Position numbers and translations under genes: made by a program. From AR5 sp041499965 (GTDB lineage Bacteria > Methylomirabilota > Methylomirabilia > Rokubacteriales > CSP1-6), in assembly GCA_041499965.1 (NCBI GenBank), contig JBGQLG010000130.1, positions 1 to 15,281 of the forward strand: 15,281 bases of DNA. Direction: 5' to 3'. The notes beneath the pieces were generated by a model that saw only the letters and a program-made list of their open reading frames with translations, was not told where the DNA came from and ran no database searches. Positions 1 through 6,650 of the stretch are shown one piece after another; positions within the stretch are counted from its first letter, which is position 1, and each line of letters begins with the position of its first letter.

Positions 1-567
1 CCGGCGCACGTCGGCGCCGATCACCAGGGCGCCGTAGGGGTTGTCGGCCGAGGCGCGGATCAGCCGCCCCAGCTCCGTGCGGAACAGGAAGAGGTACAGC
101 GCCAGGGTGAGGACGACGGCGACCGCGAAGGTGACCAGCCGCGCCACGTCGATGTAGAGCGGGCCCAGGTACCAGGTGGCGCTCGACAGGGCCGAGCGCA
201 CGCGGGCCGGCTCCGGCCCGAACACCAGCAGCGCGGTGTTCTCGAGCACGAGCGCCAGCCCCAGCATCAGGAGGATCTGCATCTCGTGCGGCGCCTCGAT
301 GATGCGATCGACGAGCCCGCGCTGCACGACCACGCCCAGGAGGAACAGGGCGGCCGCGCACACGGGGAAGCCGGCGTAGGGATCGACGCCGGCACCGCGG
401 GCGAGGACGAAGGCCAGGTACATGCCCCAGACCATCATGTCGCCGTGGGCGAAGTTGACGACGCGCATCACGCCGAAGATGAGCGTGAGCCCCACGGCCA
501 TGAGGCTGTAGACGCCGCCGAAGAGCAGACCGCTCAGCAGCCCCTGGGCGACGAGGACCGGGTCGAT
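1..567 (-). CDS. livH: Branched-chain amino acid-type ABC permease LivH (partial, C-terminus beyond left edge)
   Basis: Inner-membrane permease subunit of a second Liv-type (HAAT family) importer. About 189 of the usual ~290 residues are in the window. The N-terminus reads SGLLFGGVYSLMAVGLTLIF followed by GVMRVVNFAHGDMM, which is the classic LivH opening, and the visible part ends at GALVIGADVRR, just after the LGRLIRASADNP cytoplasmic loop. It lies 4 bases after the stop of the Tat-signal receptor at 572, so the two are surely cotranscribed. No ATG, GTG or TTG occurs in frame before Met at 501, which would delete the first membrane helix. ATC at 567 gives a family-like start (Met-DPVLVAQGLL) and has AAGGCG 7 bases upstream, so I place the start there. 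CTG at 540 or 537 is the alternative. Product is certain; start is inferred. Confidence 0.88.
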   Translation of the reverse strand, partial: MDPVLVAQGLLSGLLFGGVYSLMAVGLTLIFGVMRVVNFAHGDMMVWGMYLAFVLARGAGVDPYAGFPVCAAALFLLGVVVQRGLVDRIIEAPHEMQILLMLGLALVLENTALLVFGPEPARVRSALSSATWYLGPLYIDVARLVTFAVAVVLTLALYLFLFRTELGRLIRASADNPYGALVIGADVRR

Positions 568-571
568 CGCC

Positions 572-1843
572 CTACGCCTTGGGCCGCGGGAACACGAACT
601 TCGCCAGGGCGGCGTCCTTCGGCCACACGGCGACGGGCTTCTGGCCGAGGATCTGGGTCATGGTGGTGACGGCATTGGGGTTGTCGCCCAGCTCGTTGAA
701 CAACACGGGGCCGGCGTACTGCATGAGCCCGCCCGTGAAGCTCGTCTTCCGGATGGCCTCCACGATGGAATCTGGGTCGTCGAGCTTCGCCGCCCGCTCC
801 AGCACGTCGGCGATGACCAGGACGGCGTCGTAGGAGTAGCCGGAGTTGGTGTCGAACGTCTTGCCGCTCGAGCGCTTCCGGTAGTCCTCGGCCACCGCGA
901 GCGTGCGCGGGTTCTTGAAGTTCGCCCACGGGTTGCTCACCATCGCGTACTCGACGTCGTCCTTGAGGATGGCGATCTGCCCCGCCTCGTAGAAGCCCGG
1001 GCTGCCCGGTCCGACGATGCCCAGGATGTCCAGCCGCTGCTTGCGGATCTCCGGCAGCAAGAGCTGGGCGCTGGCCGGCCGCGTGATGGGCGCGATCACG
1101 TCGGGCCTGAGCGACTTGGCCTTGGACACCTCGGTGGACAGATCCGACGGCGGCTCCGGCCACGCGATGACGTCGTCCTCCAGCAGCGTCCACGCCGGCT
1201 TGGCGGCCTTGTAGGCGGCCAGGAACCCGCGCGACTGGCTCTGGCCGAACAGGTCGTTGCAGTACATCAGCACCACGCGCTTGGGCGTCACCTTGGCCTC
1301 GGCGAAGATCTCGGTGAAGTACTGCACCGCCTTGCGCCCGAACGACGACCCGGTCGGGAAATTGCGATAGACGTACTGGACCTTCTGCTGCCCTTCCTTC
1401 ACCGACTTGGCAACGTTGGCCGTGATGGGATCGGCCGCCGCGATGTCGATGAGGAATGGCACGCGCTTCTGCTGGGCGACGGAGACCATCGCGTTGGTGG
1501 AGCCGGAGTCGAACGACCCCATCAGCAGCTGCGCGCCGGAGTTGACCGCACGCTCGGCCTCGACGCGGCCGTTCTCGGGCTTCGTCTGGGTGTCGCCGAC
1601 GATCAGCTCGAGCTTGACCCCGCCCTTGCTCTTGATGCCGCCGGCCGCGTTCACCGCCTCCACCGCCATCTGGGCGCCCAGCCGGCAGGCCTGTCCGGGC
1701 TCGGCCAGCGGGCCGGTCACCGGGTGCACCGCGCCGATCTTGAACGTCTTGGCCTGGGCGCGCAGCGGGAGTGGGAATCCGGCCACGGCGGCGCCGGCAG
1801 CGGCGGCGGTGAGGAAGGTACGGCGGGTGAGTCGCGTCGTCAT
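572..1843 (-). CDS. Liv-type ABC transporter substrate-binding protein with Tat signal
   Basis: Periplasmic receptor of the amide/branched-chain amino acid ABC family (Peripla_BP_6 fold), 423 residues. The N-terminus MTTRLTRRTFLTAAAAGAA carries a twin-arginine signal (RRTFLT) followed by a hydrophobic stretch and a likely cut after PLRAQA. The mature protein opens with the family pattern KIGAVHPVTGPLAEPGQ and has NAAGGIKSKGG and ELIVGDTQTKPENG. The ATG at 1843 is chosen because AAGGAGGG sits just upstream and the Tat signal begins there; the frame stays open further upstream, but that extension has no signal-peptide character. It is followed after 4 bases by a LivH permease, so it is the receptor of that system rather than of the livGFHM set to the right. 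It differs in length and export route from the Sec-type receptor at 6651-7829. The ligand is unknown; Liv-family receptors bind amino acids, amides, aromatic acids and other organic anions. Confidence 0.93.
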   Translation of the reverse strand: MTTRLTRRTFLTAAAAGAAVAGFPLPLRAQAKTFKIGAVHPVTGPLAEPGQACRLGAQMAVEAVNAAGGIKSKGGVKLELIVGDTQTKPENGRVEAERAVNSGAQLLMGSFDSGSTNAMVSVAQQKRVPFLIDIAAADPITANVAKSVKEGQQKVQYVYRNFPTGSSFGRKAVQYFTEIFAEAKVTPKRVVLMYCNDLFGQSQSRGFLAAYKAAKPAWTLLEDDVIAWPEPPSDLSTEVSKAKSLRPDVIAPITRPASAQLLLPEIRKQRLDILGIVGPGSPGFYEAGQIAILKDDVEYAMVSNPWANFKNPRTLAVAEDYRKRSSGKTFDTNSGYSYDAVLVIADVLERAAKLDDPDSIVEAIRKTSFTGGLMQYAGPVLFNELGDNPNAVTTMTQILGQKPVAVWPKDAALAKFVFPRPKA

Positions 1844-1870
1844 CGAGCCCTCCTTCGATCGGGTAGGCGG

Positions 1871-1876
1871 ATTATA
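1871..1876 (-). promoter_or_regulatory. Candidate -10 box for the Tat-signal receptor gene
   Basis: The minus strand reads a perfect TATAAT at 1876-1871, about 28 bases before the ATG at 1843, in otherwise very GC-rich DNA. The Shine-Dalgarno lies between the two. At 17-bp spacing the -35 region is ATGGCC, a poor match to TTGACA, so a sigma-70-type promoter would be of the weak -35 or activator-dependent kind. It supports independent transcription of this receptor and the following livH from the upstream fic gene. Confidence 0.5.
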
Positions 1877-1925
1877 CGTTGGCTCGCGGCGCCGGCCATT
1901 GCAGGCTCGCCCCGCCGAGAACGCA

Positions 1926-3005
1926 CTATCCCGGCCCTTTGGGCAACCTCTGCCGCAGACGAGCTTGGCGGGAGGCACGCTCGCGTCGAGCAATCTCACC
2001 GCTGCTACGGCGACCACCGACGCGGGGCTTCATGCCGCGTGGGTCACGCCGGGCGAGGTACTCGTTCAACCATGTACGCGAGCTGAGCCATAGCCGCCCA
2101 TCGCGCATCGCCCGTAGCTTCTTGCGATCGACGAGAGTACGCAGGTAGTTGACGTCGTACGGACCCTGGGCAGCGAGCGCGGAGAGCGGCACGAGCTTGG
2201 CCTCGCCGGCCAGCTTGGGGATCAGAAAACGCGTGAGTGTGCCGCTGACGGCACGCGCAATCACCTCCGCGAGCGGATTCGGGTTCCCGGCATCGGCAAT
2301 CCGGAGGGCCTGGAGATAGCGTGGTCGCTGCGTTGCGAGTATGACCGCCGGCGGATAGCCTCGTTGGATCAGCATGAAGTTCAGCAGCAACCGTCCGACC
2401 CGGCCATTGCCGTCCACGAAGGGATGGATTCGCTCGAACCACGCGTGGTGAATGGCCGCGTGGATGACGGCATGGCCACTCAAAAGCGGCTGGCCTGTCG
2501 AAGCGCTCCATGCTCCGAGGTCAGCTCGGATGGCAGCGGGCAGCGAGACGCGCACGGCACCGACCCGCACCGCCCCCTTGCGCCAGGCTCCGGGTTGGTC
2601 GCGGGTTACCGGCGGCTGGAACCGCCACGAGAGCTCGAGCGCAAGCTTGTGGATCTCGGAGACGACCGCGACCGGCACCCGGTCGTAGTCGGCCGCGTGA
2701 GAATAGACCCAAACTGCCGCGCCGGCGTAGCCCTCGACGTCCATGATCTCGACGACGTTTGCGGCGGGAGTGCGACGGTGCGCCACCACAGCTTCGACCT
2801 GGGCGCGAGTCATGGTGTTACCTTCGATAGCGGTGGAGTTGTGGACGTCGTCGAGCCAGATCTCGCGCAGGATCTGATCGGCTTCCACGGCGCGAGGCAG
2901 GCCGCCGAGCTTGGTCCGGAGCAGGGCGACCTCTTCGTCGAGGGTGGCCAGGACGTCCTGAAGAGAGGGCCGCCCCCTCGGGTTTTTGATGTGTTCGTCC
3001 GCCAT
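1926..3005 (-). CDS. Fic-family protein (probable AMP-transferase), class II with C-terminal helix-turn-helix-like region
   Basis: Fic proteins usually transfer AMP from ATP to target hydroxyls. The 359-residue product has the full catalytic motif HPFVDGNGRVGR at residues 194-205, including the His194 base and the phosphate-binding GNGR. An N-terminal STAIEG at 57-62 fits the inhibitory (S/T)xxxE(G/N) helix, so this is an autoinhibited class II type with Glu61 as the blocking residue. Residues ~282-320 (YDVNYLRTLVDRKKLRAM then DGRLWLSSRTWLNEYLARR) resemble an excisionase/MerR-type winged helix, and the tail from ~325 is Arg-rich. ATG at 3005 has no Shine-Dalgarno but lies close to a TATGAT box, so translation may be leaderless or nearly so. 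It sits between two Liv-type transporters without obvious functional connection, and parts have lower GC than neighbours (about 62% hand-counted at 2221-2280, against 80% at 3421-3480 in livM). Lateral acquisition is plausible. The target is unknown. Confidence 0.93.
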   Translation of the reverse strand: MADEHIKNPRGRPSLQDVLATLDEEVALLRTKLGGLPRAVEADQILREIWLDDVHNSTAIEGNTMTRAQVEAVVAHRRTPAANVVEIMDVEGYAGAAVWVYSHAADYDRVPVAVVSEIHKLALELSWRFQPPVTRDQPGAWRKGAVRVGAVRVSLPAAIRADLGAWSASTGQPLLSGHAVIHAAIHHAWFERIHPFVDGNGRVGRLLLNFMLIQRGYPPAVILATQRPRYLQALRIADAGNPNPLAEVIARAVSGTLTRFLIPKLAGEAKLVPLSALAAQGPYDVNYLRTLVDRKKLRAMRDGRLWLSSRTWLNEYLARRDPRGMKPRVGGRRSSGEIARRERASRQARLRQRLPKGPG

Positions 3006-3014
3006 CGAATTCAG

Positions 3015-3020
3015 ATCATA
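3015..3020 (-). promoter_or_regulatory. Candidate -10 box for the fic gene
   Basis: The minus strand reads TATGAT at 3020-3015, inside an AT-rich island (3006-3027) in the 58-base gap between the livM stop and the fic ATG. A start point about 7 bases downstream would fall near 3008, only a few bases before the ATG at 3005. The transcript would then be almost leaderless, which fits the absence of a Shine-Dalgarno. No convincing -35 is seen at 17 bp. Confidence 0.4.
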
Positions 3021-3063
3021 TCAAAACCTCTTCCGGGGACCTAGCCGCCGGCCCCCGTCCTCG

Positions 3064-3999
3064 CTACCGCCCGGCCAGCCGCCGCACGCGCTCGGCCGCC
3101 TGCACCAGCCCGCCCGGCAGCAGCAGCACGATGGCGATGAACAGCGCGCCGAAGATCAGCAGGTGGAAGTCGACCCAGCGCAGCGCCACGTACTCCTTGA
3201 GGACGACGTAGAGCACGGCGCCCAGCACCGGCCCGGGCAGCGTCCCGACCCCGCCGATGAACGTCATCAGCAGCGCGTCGAACGTCCAGTGCGGGCCGAA
3301 CGGGTGCGAGGGGTAGTAGCTGATGTGATAGAAGGCGAACAGCCCACCGGCCAGGCCGGCCAGGCCGGTCGAGAGCGCCAGCGCCGTCAGCTTCAGCTTC
3401 AGCGCGTCGACGCCGGTCGCCTCGGCCGCCTCCTCGTCCTCGCGGATCGCCCGCATGCCGAGGCCCAGCCGGGAGCCGGCCAGCGCCGCCACCGCCAGCA
3501 CCGACAGGGCGGCCAGCGCCAGCGCGAGGTAGTACCGCTGCGTGAGCCGATAGCCCGCGATCGTGCGCGCCGGTAGCGTCGAGATCTCCGGCAGCACGTT
3601 GTTGACCGTGGTCCGGAGGATCTCGCCCAGCGCCAGCGTGCCGATGGCGAAGTAGGCGCCGCGTAGCCGGAAGGCGGCGGCGCCGATCAGCAGCGCGAAG
3701 GCCGTGGCCGTCGCCGCGCCGGCCACCATGGCGAGCGCGATCGGCGTGCCACCGATCCAGAGTATGCGCGCCACCAGCGCGCCGAGGCCGAAGAAGGCCG
3801 CGTGCCCCAGGTTCACCTGCCCCGCGTAGCCGGCCACGATGTTCCAGCTCTGGGCCATTGTGATCGACAGCAAGATCAGGAAGACGAAGTTCAGGACGTC
3901 GTCGCGCGGCGCGGCCAGCGGCAAGAGCGCGAGCAGCCCGAGCGCAAGCAGGATGGCCGTTGCCCACCACCGTTCGCGCCGGCCGCTTAGTCCGTTCAC
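3064..3999 (-). CDS. livM: Branched-chain amino acid-type ABC permease LivM
   Basis: Second membrane subunit of the complete Liv-type importer, 311 residues. After a short basic cytoplasmic start come a hydrophobic segment (residues ~13-30) and the LivM hallmark SWNIVAGYAGQVNLGHAAFF at ~51-70. The coupling loop for the ATPases reads LGLGMRAIREDEEAAEATGVD-like, ending in the EAA-type helix, and a late PGPVLGAVLYVVLKEY segment is typical of LivM. The start is GTG at 3999, with GAGAGGGCGG upstream, 37 bases after the livH stop. It is the last gene of the receptor-livG-livF-livH-livM set, an order in which livM follows livH as usual. The next gene on the strand is fic, 58 bases on. Confidence 0.95.
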   Translation of the reverse strand: MNGLSGRRERWWATAILLALGLLALLPLAAPRDDVLNFVFLILLSITMAQSWNIVAGYAGQVNLGHAAFFGLGALVARILWIGGTPIALAMVAGAATATAFALLIGAAAFRLRGAYFAIGTLALGEILRTTVNNVLPEISTLPARTIAGYRLTQRYYLALALAALSVLAVAALAGSRLGLGMRAIREDEEAAEATGVDALKLKLTALALSTGLAGLAGGLFAFYHISYYPSHPFGPHWTFDALLMTFIGGVGTLPGPVLGAVLYVVLKEYVALRWVDFHLLIFGALFIAIVLLLPGGLVQAAERVRRLAGR

Positions 4000-4036
4000 C
4001 GAGCCGCCCTCTCCGGACAGCGGGCCGGGCCGACGC

Positions 4037-4906
4037 TCATCGCCCGAATAGGCCGCGCGGACGGACGACCAGCACCACCACGAAGATGACGAGCCCGACC
4101 ACCTCGCGGTACGGCCCGCCGAACGTCGCCGCGCTGGCCGCCTCGGCCACGCCGAGCAGGAGGCCGCCCACGAACGTCCCGATCATCGAGCCCAGCCCGG
4201 CCAGGACGACGACGATCAGCGCCTTGAGCGTCCACTCCAGCCCGATCGACGGGCTGACCGAGTAGCCCACCGTCACCAGCGTGCCGGCGGCGCCGGCCAG
4301 GCCGGTCCCGATGGCAAACGCCAGCAGGTAGGCGCGGCGCACGTCGATGCCGGTCAGCAGCGCGGCCTGCCAGTCCTCCGCGGTGGCGCGGATGGCCTTG
4401 CCCCACCGCCAGCGGGCCAGCAGCAGGTGCAGGCCGCCGATCAGCGCGAAGGCCACGGCCAAGCTGGCCAGGCGCACGAGGGGAATCGACAGCTCGCCCA
4501 CGGTGATGACGGCGCCGGCGTAGGGCGTGACGATCGACCGCTCGTCGGCCGTCCACAGCTGCACGGCGAGGGCGTGCAGCGCCAGGGCCAGGCCGAAGCC
4601 GATCAGCAGTGAGTTCTTCACGCGCGTCTCCTCGTCGGCGCGGACGACGAAGCTGAAGAGGCCCCAGTAGAGGGCCACGCCCAGCAGCAGCGACAGCGGG
4701 ATCACCAGCAGCAGCGCGACGAACGGGTCGAGCCCCACGAAGGCGACGACGAAGACCGTCATGTAGCCGCCCAGCATGATCAGCTCGCCGTGGGCGACGT
4801 CGAGCACCTTCATGACGCCGAACACCAGCGACAGCCCCGCCGCCGCCAGCCCGTAGAGGCCGCCGATGAACAGGCCGAGCAGGAGCTGCTGCTCGAGGAC
4901 GTTCAC
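4037..4906 (-). CDS. livH: Branched-chain amino acid-type ABC permease LivH
   Basis: First membrane subunit of the complete Liv-type importer, 289 residues, the usual size. The opening LLLGLFIGGLYGLAAAGLSL followed by VFGVMKVLDVAHGELIMLGGY is the LivH signature at residues 8-48. The cytoplasmic loop GKAIRATAEDWQAALLTGID is the ATPase-contact region, and the C-terminus VVVLVVRPRGLFGR is typical. It starts at GTG 4906, overlapping the livF stop by 4 bases (GTGA), so it is translationally coupled to livF. It pairs with LivM (3064-3999) to form the heterodimeric channel for the receptor encoded at 6651-7829. Confidence 0.96.
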   Translation of the reverse strand: MNVLEQQLLLGLFIGGLYGLAAAGLSLVFGVMKVLDVAHGELIMLGGYMTVFVVAFVGLDPFVALLLVIPLSLLLGVALYWGLFSFVVRADEETRVKNSLLIGFGLALALHALAVQLWTADERSIVTPYAGAVITVGELSIPLVRLASLAVAFALIGGLHLLLARWRWGKAIRATAEDWQAALLTGIDVRRAYLLAFAIGTGLAGAAGTLVTVGYSVSPSIGLEWTLKALIVVVLAGLGSMIGTFVGGLLLGVAEAASAATFGGPYREVVGLVIFVVVLVVRPRGLFGR

Positions 4907-5622
4907 TCGCGCACCGCCAGCGGCCCCAGATACGCGCGGCGCACGTGCGGATCGCGCAACAGCTCGGCGGCGGGCCCCTGCAGCGCGATGCGGCCGGACT
5001 CCAGCACGTAGGCGCGATGGGCCAGGCCGAGCGCGGCCTGCACGTTCTGCTCGACCAGGAAGACGGCGACGCCACCGCGGTTGATCTCGGCCAGCGCGTC
5101 CATGATGGCGCGCACCAGGCGGGGCGCGATGCCGAGCGAGGGCTCGTCGAGCATCAGCAGCTTGGGATTCGTCATCAGCGCGCGGCCGACGGCGACCATC
5201 TGCTGCTGGCCGCCGGAGAGCGCGCGCACGAGCTGGCGCCGGCGCTCGCGCAGGTCGGGGAACAGCGCGAACACGCGCTCGAGCCCGGCCGCTTTCGTCG
5301 CGCGTGCGCGGGAAGCAAACGCGCCAAGCTCCAGGTTCTCCGCGACCGTCATTCCGCCGAACAGGCGACGCCCCTCCGGCACCAACGCGACACCCCGGTC
5401 GACGATCCGGTGGGCGTGCAGGCGGCCGAGATCCTCGCCCTCGAAGCTGACGGCGCCGGCGCGCGGGCGCAGGAGGCCGGCGATAGAGTTCAGGAGTGTG
5501 CTCTTGCCGGCACCGTTGGGACCGAGCAGGGCCACGATCTCGCCGGGCCCCACCGTCAGCGTCACACCGTCGAGGACCCGGATGTCGCCGTAGGCGGCTT
5601 GCAGGTCGCGGATCTCAAGCAC
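4903..5622 (-). CDS. livF: ABC transporter ATP-binding protein LivF
   Basis: Cytoplasmic ATPase subunit, 239 residues. Walker A is GPNGAGKST at 34-42, the signature is ALSGGQQQMVAVGRAL, and Walker B runs LLMLDEPSLG, followed by the LivF-specific IAPRLVRAIMDALAEIN and the H-loop region FLVEQNV. All catalytic elements are intact, in contrast to its partner LivG. It starts at GTG 5622 inside the end of livG (8-base overlap), with GGGGGAG as ribosome-binding site, and its stop overlaps the livH start. LivF and LivG together form the ATPase heterodimer of the importer. Confidence 0.97.
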   Translation of the reverse strand: MLEIRDLQAAYGDIRVLDGVTLTVGPGEIVALLGPNGAGKSTLLNSIAGLLRPRAGAVSFEGEDLGRLHAHRIVDRGVALVPEGRRLFGGMTVAENLELGAFASRARATKAAGLERVFALFPDLRERRRQLVRALSGGQQQMVAVGRALMTNPKLLMLDEPSLGIAPRLVRAIMDALAEINRGGVAVFLVEQNVQAALGLAHRAYVLESGRIALQGPAAELLRDPHVRRAYLGPLAVRE

Positions 5623-6352
5623 GCATGGGGCTCCCCCGCTCGGTGCCGAGATAGACGTCGATCACGGCCGGATCGGCGGCGACGGCGTCGGGCGGGCCCT
5701 CGGCGATCTTCTCCCCCGCGCTCAGCACGATGATCCGCTTCGACAGCTCCATCAGCGCCCACACGATGTGCTCGACCATCAGCACCGTGGTGCCGCCAGC
5801 GACCAGCTTCCGGATGAGCGCCATCGCCGTCGCCGTCTCTGCGGGGTGGAGGCCGGCGAGGAACTCGTCGAGCAGCAGGAGCCGCGGCGCCGTCGCCAGC
5901 GCCCGCGCCAGCTCCAGCCTTTTGCGGTCGATCAGCGTCAGCTTCGACGCCGGCACTTCAGCCCGACCCTCGAGCCCGACCAACACCAGCAGCCGCTCGG
6001 CCTCCTCGACGTCACCCGCGCCGCGCGCGTGACGCCCGAAGAGCCGCCCCACGAGGACGTTCTCGAGCGCGGTGAGCCCGGCAAACGGCCGCACCAGCTG
6101 AAACGTACGAGCAATGCCATGGGCGCAGACACGGTGCGAAGCCAGCCCCCCGATCTCGCGCCCATCGAGACGGACGTGCCCGGCATCAGGGGCCAGCGCG
6201 CCAGCGATCACATTGAAGAGTGTGGTCTTCCCCGACCCATTCGGCCCCATGATCCCGACCAGCTCGCCCTCATCGAGGCCAAAGCTCACGTCAGAGACAG
6301 CCCGAACCCCCCCGAATCCTTTGCTGACGTGCTGGACCTCGAGCAGAGGCAT
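5615..6352 (-). CDS. livG: ABC transporter ATP-binding protein LivG with non-canonical signature loop
   Basis: Cytoplasmic ATPase subunit, 245 residues. Walker A GPNGSGKTT is at 36-44, the Q-loop region is IARTFQLVRPF at 80-90, and Walker B LLLLDE is at 158-163, keeping the catalytic Glu163. The signature loop at 138-142 reads LTLID where LSGGQ or the LivG variant LxYGQ is expected; RKRLELARAL follows normally. DEFLAGLHPAE replaces the common DEPxAGLNPxE. Start at ATG 6352 with AGGG about 7 bases upstream. The C-terminus is short (GTERGSPMRA), without the longer tail seen in E. coli LivG. First gene after the inverted-repeat region at 6374-6648. Confidence 0.95.
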   Translation of the reverse strand: MPLLEVQHVSKGFGGVRAVSDVSFGLDEGELVGIMGPNGSGKTTLFNVIAGALAPDAGHVRLDGREIGGLASHRVCAHGIARTFQLVRPFAGLTALENVLVGRLFGRHARGAGDVEEAERLLVLVGLEGRAEVPASKLTLIDRKRLELARALATAPRLLLLDEFLAGLHPAETATAMALIRKLVAGGTTVLMVEHIVWALMELSKRIIVLSAGEKIAEGPPDAVAADPAVIDVYLGTERGSPMRA

Positions 6353-6373
6353 CTGGCGGCCCTAAGGGTGCGC

Positions 6374-6648
6374 GGGGAATCCGGCGCCGCTGGGCGCCGG
6401 GCGTGGGGGGCGCGGGCGCGCCATCACGGCGAGCCGTCGTCGCCGTTCGAGCGGAATCGAGGAGCGCCACGGCTCCGCCGGGGCGTTCCGAGCCGCCCGG
6501 GGGCTTGGGGGCCATTTCGGGGCCCCCATGTCGACGGACGGATGGGGGGCCCGAGCGAGCCGGGCCCGGAGCGAGTTACGGCGACAGGCGAGCCGTGTTG
6601 GCGCGCCCGCGCCGCCCACGCCCGGCGCCCGGTGGCGCCGGATGCCCC
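6374..6648. repeat. 57-bp inverted repeat enclosing a 161-bp loop (MITE-like or RNA structural element)
   Basis: The arms are 6374-6430 and 6592-6648. Aligned by eye, 52 of 57 positions pair, and weaker similarity continues inward for roughly 20 more bases. The best core is 6393-6423 against its complement at 6599-6629 with one mismatch. The element fills almost the whole 298-base gap between the receptor stop (6651) and livG (6352). This gap holds no convincing gene: reading frames there are open only because of GC bias. No T-run follows either arm, so it does not look like a simple intrinsic terminator. I see no flanking target duplication. It may be a small non-autonomous mobile element or an mRNA-level separator between the highly needed receptor and the ATPase genes. 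Confidence 0.75.
6459..6529 (+). repeat. Dispersed ~70-bp intergenic repeat, copy A
   Basis: The 71 bases here match the reverse complement of 10644-10712 at about 60 positions (roughly 85%), with two single-base gaps. The most conserved end is a hairpin: stem GGGGGCC at 6507-6513 pairs with GGCCCCC at 6521-6527, with a 7-base loop ATTTCGG. This copy lies in the loop of the large inverted repeat. Both copies are strictly intergenic and next to a receptor gene. Confidence 0.72.
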
Positions 6649-6650
6649 GA

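Noticed and set aside
1844..2017. 58-residue N-terminal extension of the Tat-signal receptor frame
   Set aside because: The extension has no signal or domain character, overlaps the 3' end of fic and the TATAAT box, and the internal ATG at 1843 has a strong Shine-Dalgarno and begins the Tat signal.
6374..6648. Intrinsic terminator for the receptor transcript
   Set aside because: The arms are strong, but the loop is 161 bases and no T-run follows on the minus strand; it is better described as a repeat.
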